Shown here: positions 1 to 5,869 of the stretch, in pieces | Numbering within the stretch: position 1 is the stretch's first letter | How the letters are laid out: the number at the start of each line of letters is the position of its first letter | Assembly: GCA_039029935.1 (NCBI GenBank) | Contig: JBCCFC010000572.1 | Location: 1 to 8,475 of the forward strand | DNA length: 8,475 nucleotides | DNA from: G039029935 sp039029935 | Lineage (GTDB): Bacteria; Chloroflexota; Anaerolineae; Caldilineales; Caldilineaceae | Reading direction: 5' to 3' | Notes under the pieces: generated by a model | The model's database searches: none | What the model saw: the letters and a program-made list of their open reading frames with translations, nothing else | Told to the model about the DNA's origin: nothing | Made by a program: the position numbers and the translations under genes

Positions 1-24
1 ACGGAACTTTCACAACAGTTCCGT
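1..24 (-). terminator. Hairpin downstream of the MBL lipoprotein gene
   Basis: A perfect 8-bp inverted repeat, ACGGAACT (1-8) and AGTTCCGT (17-24), encloses an 8-nt loop. It lies about 60 bases past the stop codon of the minus-strand lipoprotein gene, where a terminator would be expected. Any U-tract would fall outside the window, so this is only a candidate. Confidence 0.3.
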
Positions 25-84
25 GTATCCGCCCAGATTTGCCAGTCATGTAAACGAGCACGTTATTTAAATTCCTGTTCCTAC

Positions 85-2184
85 CTATGGTGTCTCGTAG
101 ACCGTTATGCCCATTGACTCCATATCAATGAATGACATAAAGTTCTCTACACCCGGTGCGCTTTCAAATTTGGCAATCGATGCTGCGCTATCCGCTGCAC
201 TTTCCCAATGCACGATGATGGCCCATTCACCATCCTCAGTGACACCCGTCTGCCGTGCGATAAAGCCAGGCTGCTGGACGACATACTCTTCACGGATTGC
301 ATCATTGGCGGCCAAAAATCCGTCAACATCTGCACCATCATTCAGAGACATGGTAATCATCTCGATGGCACCAGTACCGGGAAATTCCACCTGATCGGAG
401 CCGCCACGAAGCGCATATTGCTTAATTACCATCGTCTCCGCATTTAATGTGCCCATAAAGGCTTCCAGCCCTGGTGCTTCGCCAAAACCAGCGATGGAAT
501 TGTCGCTATCGGCCTTGCTCTCCCAATAGACCGCAAGCCGTACCTGACCCTCTTCGCTTACAGCCGTTTCACGAGCGAGGTAGCCAGGTTGCAGTGAAGC
601 ATATTCTTCACGAATCACATCATTGGTGGGCAGAAAATCTTCTACTGATGCACCATCGGCCAATGAGACTGTGATTACTTCAATTAAGCCCCTTGTAGAC
701 GCTTCTTCATTCGATTCCGTACCACCAGCATCTGATGAATCGGTCACAATATTAATCTGTGCATCAAAACCGGGGCCAACTTCCATGCCCTCACCAACCT
801 CGACAATCACAAGCGTAGGTGATTCAACCGTAACGTTAGGAACCAATGTCGCATCTGGGTTGGCAGAAGCATCCATAATGATTGGGGCATCCACTTCGAT
901 GTAGTAGCGGTCGAAAGTCCCGGCCTCGATCACGCGAGCGAGCTTATCATTGTTCTCGTTGCTCACCCAACTCATGCTGATAACACCGTCAGCAACCTCA
1001 ATGTCATAGACAAAGCCTGTCACTTCATCGTCAAAGATGACGGCTTGATCCGTCGTCAACGGCATGGTTGTATCGTTGCCATAGGGTGCTTCGGCATCGT
1101 CAGTAAAGGCACCTTGGATTGTGTTCTTAATCGTCAGGTTGACCGTTGCCCCTCCATCGCTCTCTGCACCAGCATCATCCGCTGGGAAGAGCATAGGCGT
1201 AACAAAGTCGATTGCACCCCTCAAGCCCAAGTCAGGGAACGCGTCTACCAAACCAGCTTTGAATTCCTCTGCTGAGGTCGCCGTACCCATCAACTCACTC
1301 GCTTTAGCCAACCAAGCAATGTTTGTGTCGTAGATGCTGGGGTCGGTTGTCGCACCGTGACCCGGCAATACAATTGGGTAGACATCACCCTCAGCCTTGA
1401 GATTCTCCAGTGCCTCGGTCCAAGTCGGAGGTGCGCCAGCCAGGATTAAATGCACACCGCTGTAGACGATATCGCCGACAGAGACGACACCGTAATCTGG
1501 CAGCTTGGTCACTACCTGAAATTCCGCTTCAGCATCCTTCACCATTTCAAACTCAAAGGTCACGCCGTCAATCTCCATAGTTCCCGGCTCTAGCACCATC
1601 GGCACAACAAAGGTGCTAGCAATGGCGTCACCAAAGTCCGCCTGCTTTTCATCAATTTCGGCCTGTCCAATTGCTTCAATCGCCGCAGCAACTTCGGCCA
1701 ATGCGTAGATATCGAGATCGGCAAAGGCTTCGCTGCCCAAGAAGTGATCGGGATGTTCATGTGTGATAATCACACGCTCGATAGGCTTGCCCAAGCTATC
1801 CGCATAGGCACGAAAATCCATTGCCATAGGCAGGAGGAACTGCGTATCAATCAGCACCAGGCTGTTAGGCAGTTCAAAAATATGGGTGTTGTTGGCAAAA
1901 ACCTGCTCTGGTGCAAGATAGCTGTGTACAACAACATCGCCAAGCTCTTGCACAGAAACCATTGCGCCTGTCTCGCGCATCATACCATCGCCCATGTCTC
2001 CAGCAGCTTCCTCAGAATCGGCGGCATCACTGCTCTCTTCTGTTGTCGTCTCAGTTGTCGTCTCAGTTGGCATCTCAGAGGCGTCCATTGCTGTCGGTTC
2101 GACTGGGCTGATACAGCCAGTGGCTATCAACAGCAACAGTATCACCGCAATGGATAGGTGTACCATGTTTGTTCGCTTTTGCAT
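85..2184 (-). CDS. Secreted lipoprotein: metallo-beta-lactamase fold plus tandem ABM-like domains
   Basis: Predicted 699-aa exported lipoprotein. Residues 1-23 form a signal peptide (KR, then a run of I/L) ending in the lipobox IATGC, so Cys24 would be lipidated. A Thr/Glu/Asp-rich linker follows (about 30-75). Residues 82-300 are a metallo-beta-lactamase fold with HxHxDH (His142, His144, Asp146, His147), GD at 237-238 and PGHG at 274-277. The usual motif-3 histidine is absent; that stretch reads DAEAEF (217-222). Residues 347-475 look beta-rich and match no family I can name. Residues 499-591 and 605-697 are two tandem copies of a ferredoxin-like domain resembling antibiotic biosynthesis monooxygenase (ABM) or dimeric alpha-beta barrel proteins. 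The start at 2184 is supported by AAGGA 8 nt upstream; the ATG at codon 7 has no ribosome site. The substrate is unknown; an extracytoplasmic hydrolase is the safest call. Confidence 0.88.
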   Translation of the reverse strand: MQKRTNMVHLSIAVILLLLIATGCISPVEPTAMDASEMPTETTTETTTEESSDAADSEEAAGDMGDGMMRETGAMVSVQELGDVVVHSYLAPEQVFANNTHIFELPNSLVLIDTQFLLPMAMDFRAYADSLGKPIERVIITHEHPDHFLGSEAFADLDIYALAEVAAAIEAIGQAEIDEKQADFGDAIASTFVVPMVLEPGTMEIDGVTFEFEMVKDAEAEFQVVTKLPDYGVVSVGDIVYSGVHLILAGAPPTWTEALENLKAEGDVYPIVLPGHGATTDPSIYDTNIAWLAKASELMGTATSAEEFKAGLVDAFPDLGLRGAIDFVTPMLFPADDAGAESDGGATVNLTIKNTIQGAFTDDAEAPYGNDTTMPLTTDQAVIFDDEVTGFVYDIEVADGVISMSWVSNENNDKLARVIEAGTFDRYYIEVDAPIIMDASANPDATLVPNVTVESPTLVIVEVGEGMEVGPGFDAQINIVTDSSDAGGTESNEEASTRGLIEVITVSLADGASVEDFLPTNDVIREEYASLQPGYLARETAVSEEGQVRLAVYWESKADSDNSIAGFGEAPGLEAFMGTLNAETMVIKQYALRGGSDQVEFPGTGAIEMITMSLNDGADVDGFLAANDAIREEYVVQQPGFIARQTGVTEDGEWAIIVHWESAADSAASIAKFESAPGVENFMSFIDMESMGITVYETP
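94..690 (-). repeat. Internal duplication encoding tandem ABM-like domains
   Basis: Two protein repeats are encoded at 412-690 (residues 499-591) and 94-372 (residues 605-697), offset by 106 residues (318 bp). By eye about half the positions are identical. Shared landmarks are IE.IT.SL.DGA.V, ND.IREEY, QPG..AR.T, WES.ADS..SIA.F and APG.E.FM. The divergence indicates an old duplication rather than recent slippage. Confidence 0.85.
2042..2077 (-). repeat. 12-bp tandem repeat in the lipoprotein linker
   Basis: GTTGTCGTCTCA occurs at 2042-2053 and 2054-2065, followed by the variant GTTGGCATCTCA at 2066-2077. On the minus strand it encodes the Thr/Glu-rich stretch around residues 36-48, just after the lipidated cysteine. 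A 12-bp unit keeps the frame, so slippage would change linker length without breaking the protein. Confidence 0.75.
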
Positions 2185-2262
2185 GAATGTTTTCCTTTTT
2201 AATAATTCTGCACTTGGATACGTCGCATCGCATCACAATATGCATGGCAAACTACAGATAGT

Positions 2263-2412
2263 TCATTGAGATGGAATGCCAGTGCGTTCAAGTTGGGCAG
2301 TGACGTAGCCATCTCTCTGCTCTAGTGTAGCATTGGGCGGCTTTCGATAGAATGGATTTTCATCAAGAATAATGGTACTTTTTTGCAGGAACCGTTGAGA
2401 CGGCTGGTACAA
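2263..2412 (-). other. Possible small or remnant open frame in the 2185-2499 gap
   Basis: The 315-bp gap between the lipoprotein and ferredoxin genes holds a minus-strand frame open from a stop near 2434 to TGA at 2263-2265. From a TTG at 2412 it would encode 49 residues. Its C-terminal half reads protein-like, including DENPFYRKPPNATLEQRD and GYVTAQLERTGIPSQ. There is no ATG in frame and no ribosome site, and I recognise no family. It could be the decayed tail of a lost gene, or chance. I see no convincing promoter for the lipoprotein gene in this gap. Confidence 0.2.
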
Positions 2413-2470
2413 TGCGATTAGAAGAAAAATTAGCTAATGGTCAAGAACATGGTATTCTGAAATTTCTCTG

Positions 2471-2505
2471 GATAGCTGACTAGCTGACTAGCTGAAATGC
2501 TAACT
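2471..2505. repeat. Octamer tandem repeat (AGCTGACT) at the ferredoxin 3' end
   Basis: Units AGCTGACT (2474-2481), AGCTGACT (2482-2489), AGCTGAAA (2490-2497) and the degenerate TGCTAACT (2498-2505). The last unit runs over the ferredoxin stop codon (2500-2502). The 10-mer GATAGCTGAC (2471-2480) recurs at 3347-3356 in the same orientation. Segments such as GCTGAAATGCT and CTGACTAGCT recur inverted at 3301-3345. Confidence 0.75.
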
Positions 2506-2832
2506 CGCTACCCCTGCAAATGGATTTTGATAGAGTTGATCGTGCGACTCGACACCAACATCAAGCACACAATCGGCTGTTGGATAGGCGACGCACAGCA
2601 GGATGTAGCCCGCTTTTGATTGCCGTCGGTTGAGGGCGGTGGCGTTGGGCTGACGTACTTTGCCAGAGATCATTTTGGCGGCACAGGTGATGCACCCGCC
2701 ATAGTTACAGGCGATGGGGAGTTGAATGCCTTTGGCTAACGCCGCATCATAGATAGTTTCATCCTCCGCAACAGTGAGCGTATGCCCCCAATTACGGAAG
2801 ATAACCTGATATTTTTTGATTAAATCCGTCAT
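2500..2832 (-). CDS. Plant-type [2Fe-2S] ferredoxin
   Basis: Small soluble electron carrier, 110 aa from the ATG at 2832. The cluster ligands are Cys42, Cys47, Cys50 and Cys80 (C-x4-C-x2-C-x29-C). The context ACNYGGCITCAAK and LLCVAYPTADC is diagnostic of photosynthetic-type ferredoxins of the beta-grasp fold, which are also common in non-phototrophs. A C-terminal tail of about nine residues after the DQLY motif is longer than usual and runs into the octamer repeat. The frame could be extended to a TTG at 2862, but I prefer the ATG. It overlaps the TAA of the upstream CoA-binding gene by one base (TAATG) and has no Shine-Dalgarno of its own, which suggests translational coupling. The redox partner is unknown; no reductase lies nearby. 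Confidence 0.9.
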   Translation of the reverse strand: MTDLIKKYQVIFRNWGHTLTVAEDETIYDAALAKGIQLPIACNYGGCITCAAKMISGKVRQPNATALNRRQSKAGYILLCVAYPTADCVLDVGVESHDQLYQNPFAGVAS

Positions 2833-3281
2833 TATATTTGTTGATTTAGACGCGGTTTCCAAAATGGTCGAAATAGCTCAATTTTGACACAGCGGTTCAT
2901 CACCACCTGCAGCCCAGCGTCTTCGGCCAGTTTTGCCGCGTTTTCATCATACACACCAATCTGCGACCAGAGAATCTTGGCCCCGATATCAACCGCTTCT
3001 TGGGCAATCCCATACAATGCCTCTGATCGACGAAATACCTCAACCATATCAACTGGCCCATCGATTTCAGCCAGTGATGAATAGACAGGAATGCCACGAA
3101 TTTCCTCAACCTCTGGTTTGGGATTCACAGGATACATTCTGAACCCCTGCTCATGCAGTACACGCAGTACCCCATAACTAAATTTGGTTGGGTCTGGGCT
3201 TGCGCCAACCATAGCGATGCTCTTCGTGTTTTTCAGGACAGATGCAATGTATTCTGCCGAATATTCTTCTTTATGATTCAT
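2832..3281 (-). CDS. CoA-binding Rossmann-fold protein (YccU family)
   Basis: A 149-aa cytosolic protein of the CoA_binding family, like E. coli YccU and close to the usual family length. The nucleotide-binding loop is SIAMVGASPDP, followed by a YPVNPK strand-loop (Pro/Asn motif), VDMVEVFR, and the conserved end segment KILWSQIGVYDENAAKLA and VVMNRCVKIE with the family's conserved Cys. The family binds coenzyme A, but its physiological role is not settled. I chose the ATG at 3281 because AAAGAGG (3291-3297) lies 9 nt upstream. The in-frame ATG at 3314 has no ribosome site and lies in repeat DNA. The gene ends in TAATG with the ferredoxin start, so the two are translationally linked. Confidence 0.88.
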   Translation of the reverse strand: MNHKEEYSAEYIASVLKNTKSIAMVGASPDPTKFSYGVLRVLHEQGFRMYPVNPKPEVEEIRGIPVYSSLAEIDGPVDMVEVFRRSEALYGIAQEAVDIGAKILWSQIGVYDENAAKLAEDAGLQVVMNRCVKIELFRPFWKPRLNQQI

Positions 3282-3300
3282 GCTTTTTTGCCTCTTTATG

Positions 3301-3378
3301 TAGCTAGTCAGCACTTCAGCACTTCAGCATTTCAGCATTTCAGCCTGATAGCTGACAAGCTGACAAGCTAACAAGCTC
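3301..3378. repeat. Two back-to-back octamer arrays between SELENBP and CoA-binding genes
   Basis: The first array is AGCACTTC at 3310-3317 and 3318-3325, then AGCATTTC at 3326-3333 and 3334-3341. The second is AGCTGACA at 3350-3357 and 3358-3365, AGCTAACA at 3366-3373, then a degraded unit. The first array is rich in TCAGC and the second in GCTGA, so a transcript could fold into a long imperfect hairpin here. The arrays fill most of the 102-bp gap and end just past the SELENBP stop codon. Confidence 0.75.
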
Positions 3379-3383
3379 ATCCC

Positions 3384-4748
3384 CTATAACCAAATATCGG
3401 ATGTACAGTCGCCACCCGGATAGCGTGTTTCATGACAACGTGACGGGCCATTTGGCTCTTTGCCAAAATCAACAATAAAGTCGCTGTTGATCTCCATCCC
3501 GCCGTTTTCTGTGTCGCAATCGACCATCAACATAACGCCGCCGTTGGTGCGAATCTCTGGATAAAATTGATTGTCCCATGTTGAGAAGAGCGATGTTGTG
3601 ACGTACAGCCGCTTGCCATCGAGCGACAATTGGATCATCTGTGGGCCACCCGTCACCTTGACCCCATTCACGATGGGTGCTCTGTTGAGCAGGCCACCCA
3701 TCCACACTTGCCCCGTTAACACTGGGTTGTGTGGGTCGCTGATGTCATATTGACGAATATCGCCATGCAACCAGTTGCACAGATAGAGAAAACGGTCGTC
3801 CATCGAGATAAGAATGACGCTGATTAGACCGGGCAGCGGGATCGGCCACTCTGGGTGACGCTCATTTTCAACATCAATAATTTTCTCGACGATCCATTCT
3901 TGGTCTTTTTTATACCAATGGATGATGTTAGACGAGAGTGCTGCACCCACAAAGCCATGTGTCGAGTCGGGATTGTGGTGAAAGCGCACCTCCAGCGGAA
4001 CCAACCCATCTTCGCCAAGATATTCGGTTTTGAAAATTTCCTTTTTCTCAAAGTCCCAGAAATGGATTTCGCGACCATATCGGAGCAAGCCCACCGCTTC
4101 CAAGTCGAATCCTGGCATAAAAGTGTTGGGGGCTGCCCATTCGCTGGACACCATGACGTTGTGACGCGGTTGATACCAGAAGTCATAGTTAAATTTCTTA
4201 CCACCCATACTATTTTCCCAATGCCCAACAATCTCGAAGTCTTTGTTAAGGTGTAGAAAGCCACCCGGAGCTTCCCCCTTGGCATCACCCAACATCGAAA
4301 TAATGATGTCCGAGCCTAAGCAATGCACCGTGTGTGGGGCAGATAAATTTGCTTTTGCCTTGATCTCATCGCCCGAAATCACCTTGTGTAGACGTGGGTT
4401 GCACGGATCCGTGACGCAATCAACAATATTGAGATTTGACGAGCGCACCCCTGGCAGAATCAGATACTGACGCTCCATGCTCTCGTCATCAAAGCACGAG
4501 GAGCAAGCGTTCCAGCCCGTATGGTGCAGTTCGTCGCCGATGTTGGGCATCTCCAAACGGCTGATCACCTGTGAGTAGGTCGGGCTTTCTGGATCGGCGT
4601 CGATAGTTGCCAAATAATCTGGCTTTTGGATGCCTGTGCCGACATAGAGGGCCACTGTGTAGAGTAACTTCTCACGTGGTGCTTTCATCGCCTCGGCAGG
4701 TGAAGCATAGCCTGGGCCACAACATGAATGAGTTCCATTGCTAGTCAT
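3384..4748 (-). CDS. Selenium-binding protein / methanethiol oxidase family (SELENBP1-like)
   Basis: A 454-aa protein, close in length to human SELENBP1 and strongly similar along its whole extent. Landmarks are CCGPGYASPAEAMKAPRE (9-26), PDYLATIDADP, DELHHTGWNACSSC (72-85, with His75, His76, Cys82 and Cys85), HCLGSDIIISMLGDAKG, YDFWYQPRHNVM, EWAAPN, CNWLHGDIRQYDISDP, GGPQMIQLSLDGKRLY and the terminal RYPGGDCTSDIWL. Characterised members oxidise methanethiol to formaldehyde, hydrogen sulfide and hydrogen peroxide, and bacterial MtoX is copper-dependent. Which activity this copy has is inference. It has no signal peptide, so it should be cytosolic, unlike the exported MtoX of methylotrophs. 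The chosen start has GGAGAAGGA (4759-4767) upstream. A further 40 codons to 4868 are open but are translated tandem repeats. It is first in the minus-strand cluster. Confidence 0.93.
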   Translation of the reverse strand: MTSNGTHSCCGPGYASPAEAMKAPREKLLYTVALYVGTGIQKPDYLATIDADPESPTYSQVISRLEMPNIGDELHHTGWNACSSCFDDESMERQYLILPGVRSSNLNIVDCVTDPCNPRLHKVISGDEIKAKANLSAPHTVHCLGSDIIISMLGDAKGEAPGGFLHLNKDFEIVGHWENSMGGKKFNYDFWYQPRHNVMVSSEWAAPNTFMPGFDLEAVGLLRYGREIHFWDFEKKEIFKTEYLGEDGLVPLEVRFHHNPDSTHGFVGAALSSNIIHWYKKDQEWIVEKIIDVENERHPEWPIPLPGLISVILISMDDRFLYLCNWLHGDIRQYDISDPHNPVLTGQVWMGGLLNRAPIVNGVKVTGGPQMIQLSLDGKRLYVTTSLFSTWDNQFYPEIRTNGGVMLMVDCDTENGGMEINSDFIVDFGKEPNGPSRCHETRYPGGDCTSDIWL

Positions 4749-4781
4749 TGCAAAAATTTCCTTCTCCAAAGATCGTTTTAT

Positions 4782-4854
4782 TTCGGTATGCAGTGTTCGG
4801 TATGCAGTGTTCGGTATTCTGGTACTGAATACTAAATACCGAATATTGAATACC
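4782..4854. repeat. 14-mer and heptamer tandem repeats in the SELENBP leader
   Basis: TTCGGTATGCAGTG is repeated at 4782-4795 and 4796-4809, with a partial copy TTCGGTATT at 4810-4818. Degenerate heptamers follow: ACTGAAT (4824), ACTAAAT (4831), ACCGAAT (4838), ATTGAAT (4845), then ACC. TTCGGTATT (4810-4818) and AATACCGAA (4835-4843) form a perfect 9-bp inverted repeat. The block lies between the predicted promoter and the start codon of the SELENBP gene, so it would be transcribed into the 5' leader. Confidence 0.8.
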
Positions 4855-4937
4855 AGCGTACTGTTCAAGTTTACACGAATGCTATCTTAATGTATTTGAT
4901 TATGCTTGGACTCTAAAACTTTATCGTACTTGATGGG

Positions 4938-4966
4938 ATTGTATCGCAAAAAGAGAAAATTGTCCA
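4938..4966 (-). promoter_or_regulatory. Predicted sigma70-type promoter for the SELENBP cluster
   Basis: Read on the minus strand, a -35 TGGACA (4966-4961) and a -10 TACAAT (4943-4938) are separated by exactly 17 bp; each matches the consensus at five of six bases. Transcription would begin near 4931 and give a leader of about 180 nt containing the tandem repeats. This is prediction from sequence only. Confidence 0.55.
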
Positions 4967-4997
4967 AGAATTGAGATTTTTGGAGTTCGTTTACAGA

Positions 4998-5026
4998 TTG
5001 ACAGCCGTGACAGAGGATGATAAACT
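4998..5026 (+). promoter_or_regulatory. Predicted promoter for the alkylation-repair gene
   Basis: A perfect -35 TTGACA (4998-5003) is followed after 17 bp by TAAACT (5021-5026), a four-of-six match to the -10 consensus. The expected transcript start near 5033 leaves a leader of about 40 nt before the ATG at 5073. It is divergent from the minus-strand promoter at 4938-4966. The rest of 4869-5072 shows no other structure I can support. Confidence 0.5.
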
Positions 5027-5055
5027 ACCATACAGAGCATTTGTTCATATATAGC

Positions 5056-5063
5056 GAGAGGAG
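5056..5063 (+). promoter_or_regulatory. Strong ribosome binding site in front of the interrupted gene
   Basis: GAGAGGAG lies 9 nt before the ATG at 5073. It marks 5073 as the original start of the alkylation-repair gene. The internal ATG at 5187, after the nonsense codon, has only a weak AAGGA about 14 nt away. Confidence 0.7.
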
Positions 5064-5072
5064 TATATCAGA

Positions 5073-5162
5073 ATGGCTTTCTACACGTCAGCTCAAGACC
5101 TTGTATCCCAACTTAGTGGGGACAATATCAAGATGGGTGACATCAAGAAGATGGCGAAGTAA
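5073..5162 (+). pseudogene. 5' fragment of AlkD-like gene ending at a premature TAA
   Basis: A 29-codon frame begins MAFYTSAQDLV and ends MGDIKKMAK before TAA (5160-5162). The same frame continues without a shift as IKKDHDLAMELWAS into the coding region at 5187. In AlkD-like proteins the remembered pattern is LGDLRKxAKxIKKDHELALELW, so the stop sits inside a conserved helix, where Lys or Glu (AAA or GAA) would be usual. One base substitution explains it. Both TAA uses elsewhere in the window (2832-2834 and 5715-5717) are ordinary stops, so a reassigned code is unlikely. A nonsense mutation is the simplest reading; a sequencing error or readthrough is possible. Confidence 0.75.
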
Positions 5163-5186
5163 ATCAAAAAGGACCATGATTTAGCG

Positions 5187-5717
5187 ATGGAATTGTGGGC
5201 GAGCAACCAATTTTATGCTCGTATGCTGGCGGTCCTGATCATGGATAAAAAGAACCTCACCCAGAGCGCCATCAATGGGCTGACCGAAGATTTGCAGACG
5301 CATGACATGGATCAGCGACTACGAATAGCAGACTGGTTGCTGGCGAATCAGCTCATGAAGAGCAAGAAAACGACTGCGCTGCTAGAGAGTTGGGAACATG
5401 AGTCGTCGTCGATTCTGCGTCACTTGTTTTGGTATCATCAAGCCCGTTTGCGTTGGACGGGAAAAACGCCCCCCAACAACACGCCCGACTTGCTCAATTC
5501 TCTGGAAAGAGATATGGAGAATGCCGAACCCGAGGTGCAATGGGCAATGAATTTTACAGCGGGGCAGATCGGTGTTTATGACCCAGCATATCGTCCGCGA
5601 TGTATTGCGCTAGGCGAACGGCTTGGTTTATATAAGGATGATCCCGTTCCACGAGGCTGTACACCAGCTTACCTGCCGGAATTTATCCGTGTTGAAGCCT
5701 CTAAGCTTAAATCTTAA
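5187..5717 (+). CDS. AlkD-like DNA alkylation repair protein, main body (N-terminus cut off)
   Basis: A 176-aa frame matching the DNA alkylation repair (AlkD-like, HEAT-like repeat) family. Recognisable segments are MELWASNQFYARMLAVLIMD at the start, RLRIADWLLAN, a helical region around HLFWYHQARLRW, EVQWAMNFTAGQIGVYDP, ALGERLGLYKDDPVPRGC and TPAYLPEFI at the end. Characterised AlkD proteins are glycosylases that remove N3- and N7-alkylated bases; many relatives of this shorter type are uncharacterised. Together with the fragment at 5073-5162 the gene would be about 214 codons, a normal family length. Translation from 5187 would need reinitiation about 24 nt after the TAA with a weak ribosome site, and the product would lack the first helices. 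The ancestral gene is therefore probably inactive or poorly expressed. I do not see enough to name catalytic residues. Confidence 0.8.
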   Translation: MELWASNQFYARMLAVLIMDKKNLTQSAINGLTEDLQTHDMDQRLRIADWLLANQLMKSKKTTALLESWEHESSSILRHLFWYHQARLRWTGKTPPNNTPDLLNSLERDMENAEPEVQWAMNFTAGQIGVYDPAYRPRCIALGERLGLYKDDPVPRGCTPAYLPEFIRVEASKLKS

Positions 5718-5750
5718 CGCTCATATCAAAAGAGAGGTAATTGTTCAGCT

Positions 5751-5801
5751 CCCCTGTCGGTTGAGCCTGTCGAAACCACCCCCCTTCGACAGGCTCAGGG
5801 G
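5751..5801. repeat. TTCGACAGGCTC palindromic intergenic repeat
   Basis: TGAGCCTGTCGAA (5762-5774) and TTCGACAGGCTCA (5785-5797) form a perfect 13-bp stem around a C-rich 10-nt loop. CCCCT (5751-5755) and AGGGG (5797-5801) offer outer or alternative pairing. This motif is a widespread REP-like dispersed palindrome in many bacterial genomes. Here it lies 34 bp after the alkylation-repair stop codon and could act as a terminator stem or mRNA end protector. Confidence 0.75.
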
Positions 5802-5817
5802 TCTGAATGGTTACAAA

Positions 5818-5869
5818 GAGAGTGCAAACCAATGATTTCGCCTCTGGCAACTTATTGGTTTGCACTCTC
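5818..5869. repeat. Perfect 16-bp inverted repeat upstream of the IclR gene
   Basis: GAGAGTGCAAACCAAT (5818-5833) and ATTGGTTTGCACTCTC (5854-5869) are exact reverse complements with a 20-nt spacer. The right arm ends 35 bp before the IclR start. There is no T-tract on either side, so a simple intrinsic terminator is unlikely. It could be a paired operator for the regulator or a leader hairpin. A small palindrome, TCAC-TGAAT-GTGA (5868-5880), abuts it. Confidence 0.7.

Noticed and set aside
107..2269. Several plus-strand open frames of 66-137 codons opposite the lipoprotein gene
   Set aside because: They are antisense shadows of a gene with clear signal peptide, motifs and domain repeats; none shows a recognisable family.
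2412..2483. Plus-strand 23-codon frame beginning MRLEEKLANG
   Set aside because: No ribosome site, no promoter with sensible spacing, and its stop is provided by the octamer repeat; likely chance.
2833..2862. Ferredoxin start at TTG 2862
   Set aside because: It would give a 31-base overlap and a non-conserved N-terminus; the TAATG start at 2832 is simpler.
3282..3314. Longer start for the CoA-binding protein
   Set aside because: The ATG at 3314 lies in the octamer array with no ribosome site; the ATG at 3281 has AAAGAGG 9 nt upstream.
3301..3378. CRISPR array
   Set aside because: The units are 8 bp and contiguous with no unique spacers, and there are no cas genes.
3384..4748. Selenocysteine use in the selenium-binding protein
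   Set aside because: No in-frame TGA occurs in the gene; the family binds selenium without encoding selenocysteine.
4749..4868. N-terminal extension of the SELENBP protein by 40 residues
   Set aside because: The extension is a translation of short tandem repeats, while MTSNGTHSCCGPGY at 4748 aligns with the usual family start and has a ribosome site.
5160..5162. TAA as a reassigned sense codon
   Set aside because: TAA is used as the normal stop of the CoA-binding gene (2832-2834) and at the end of this same gene (5715-5717).
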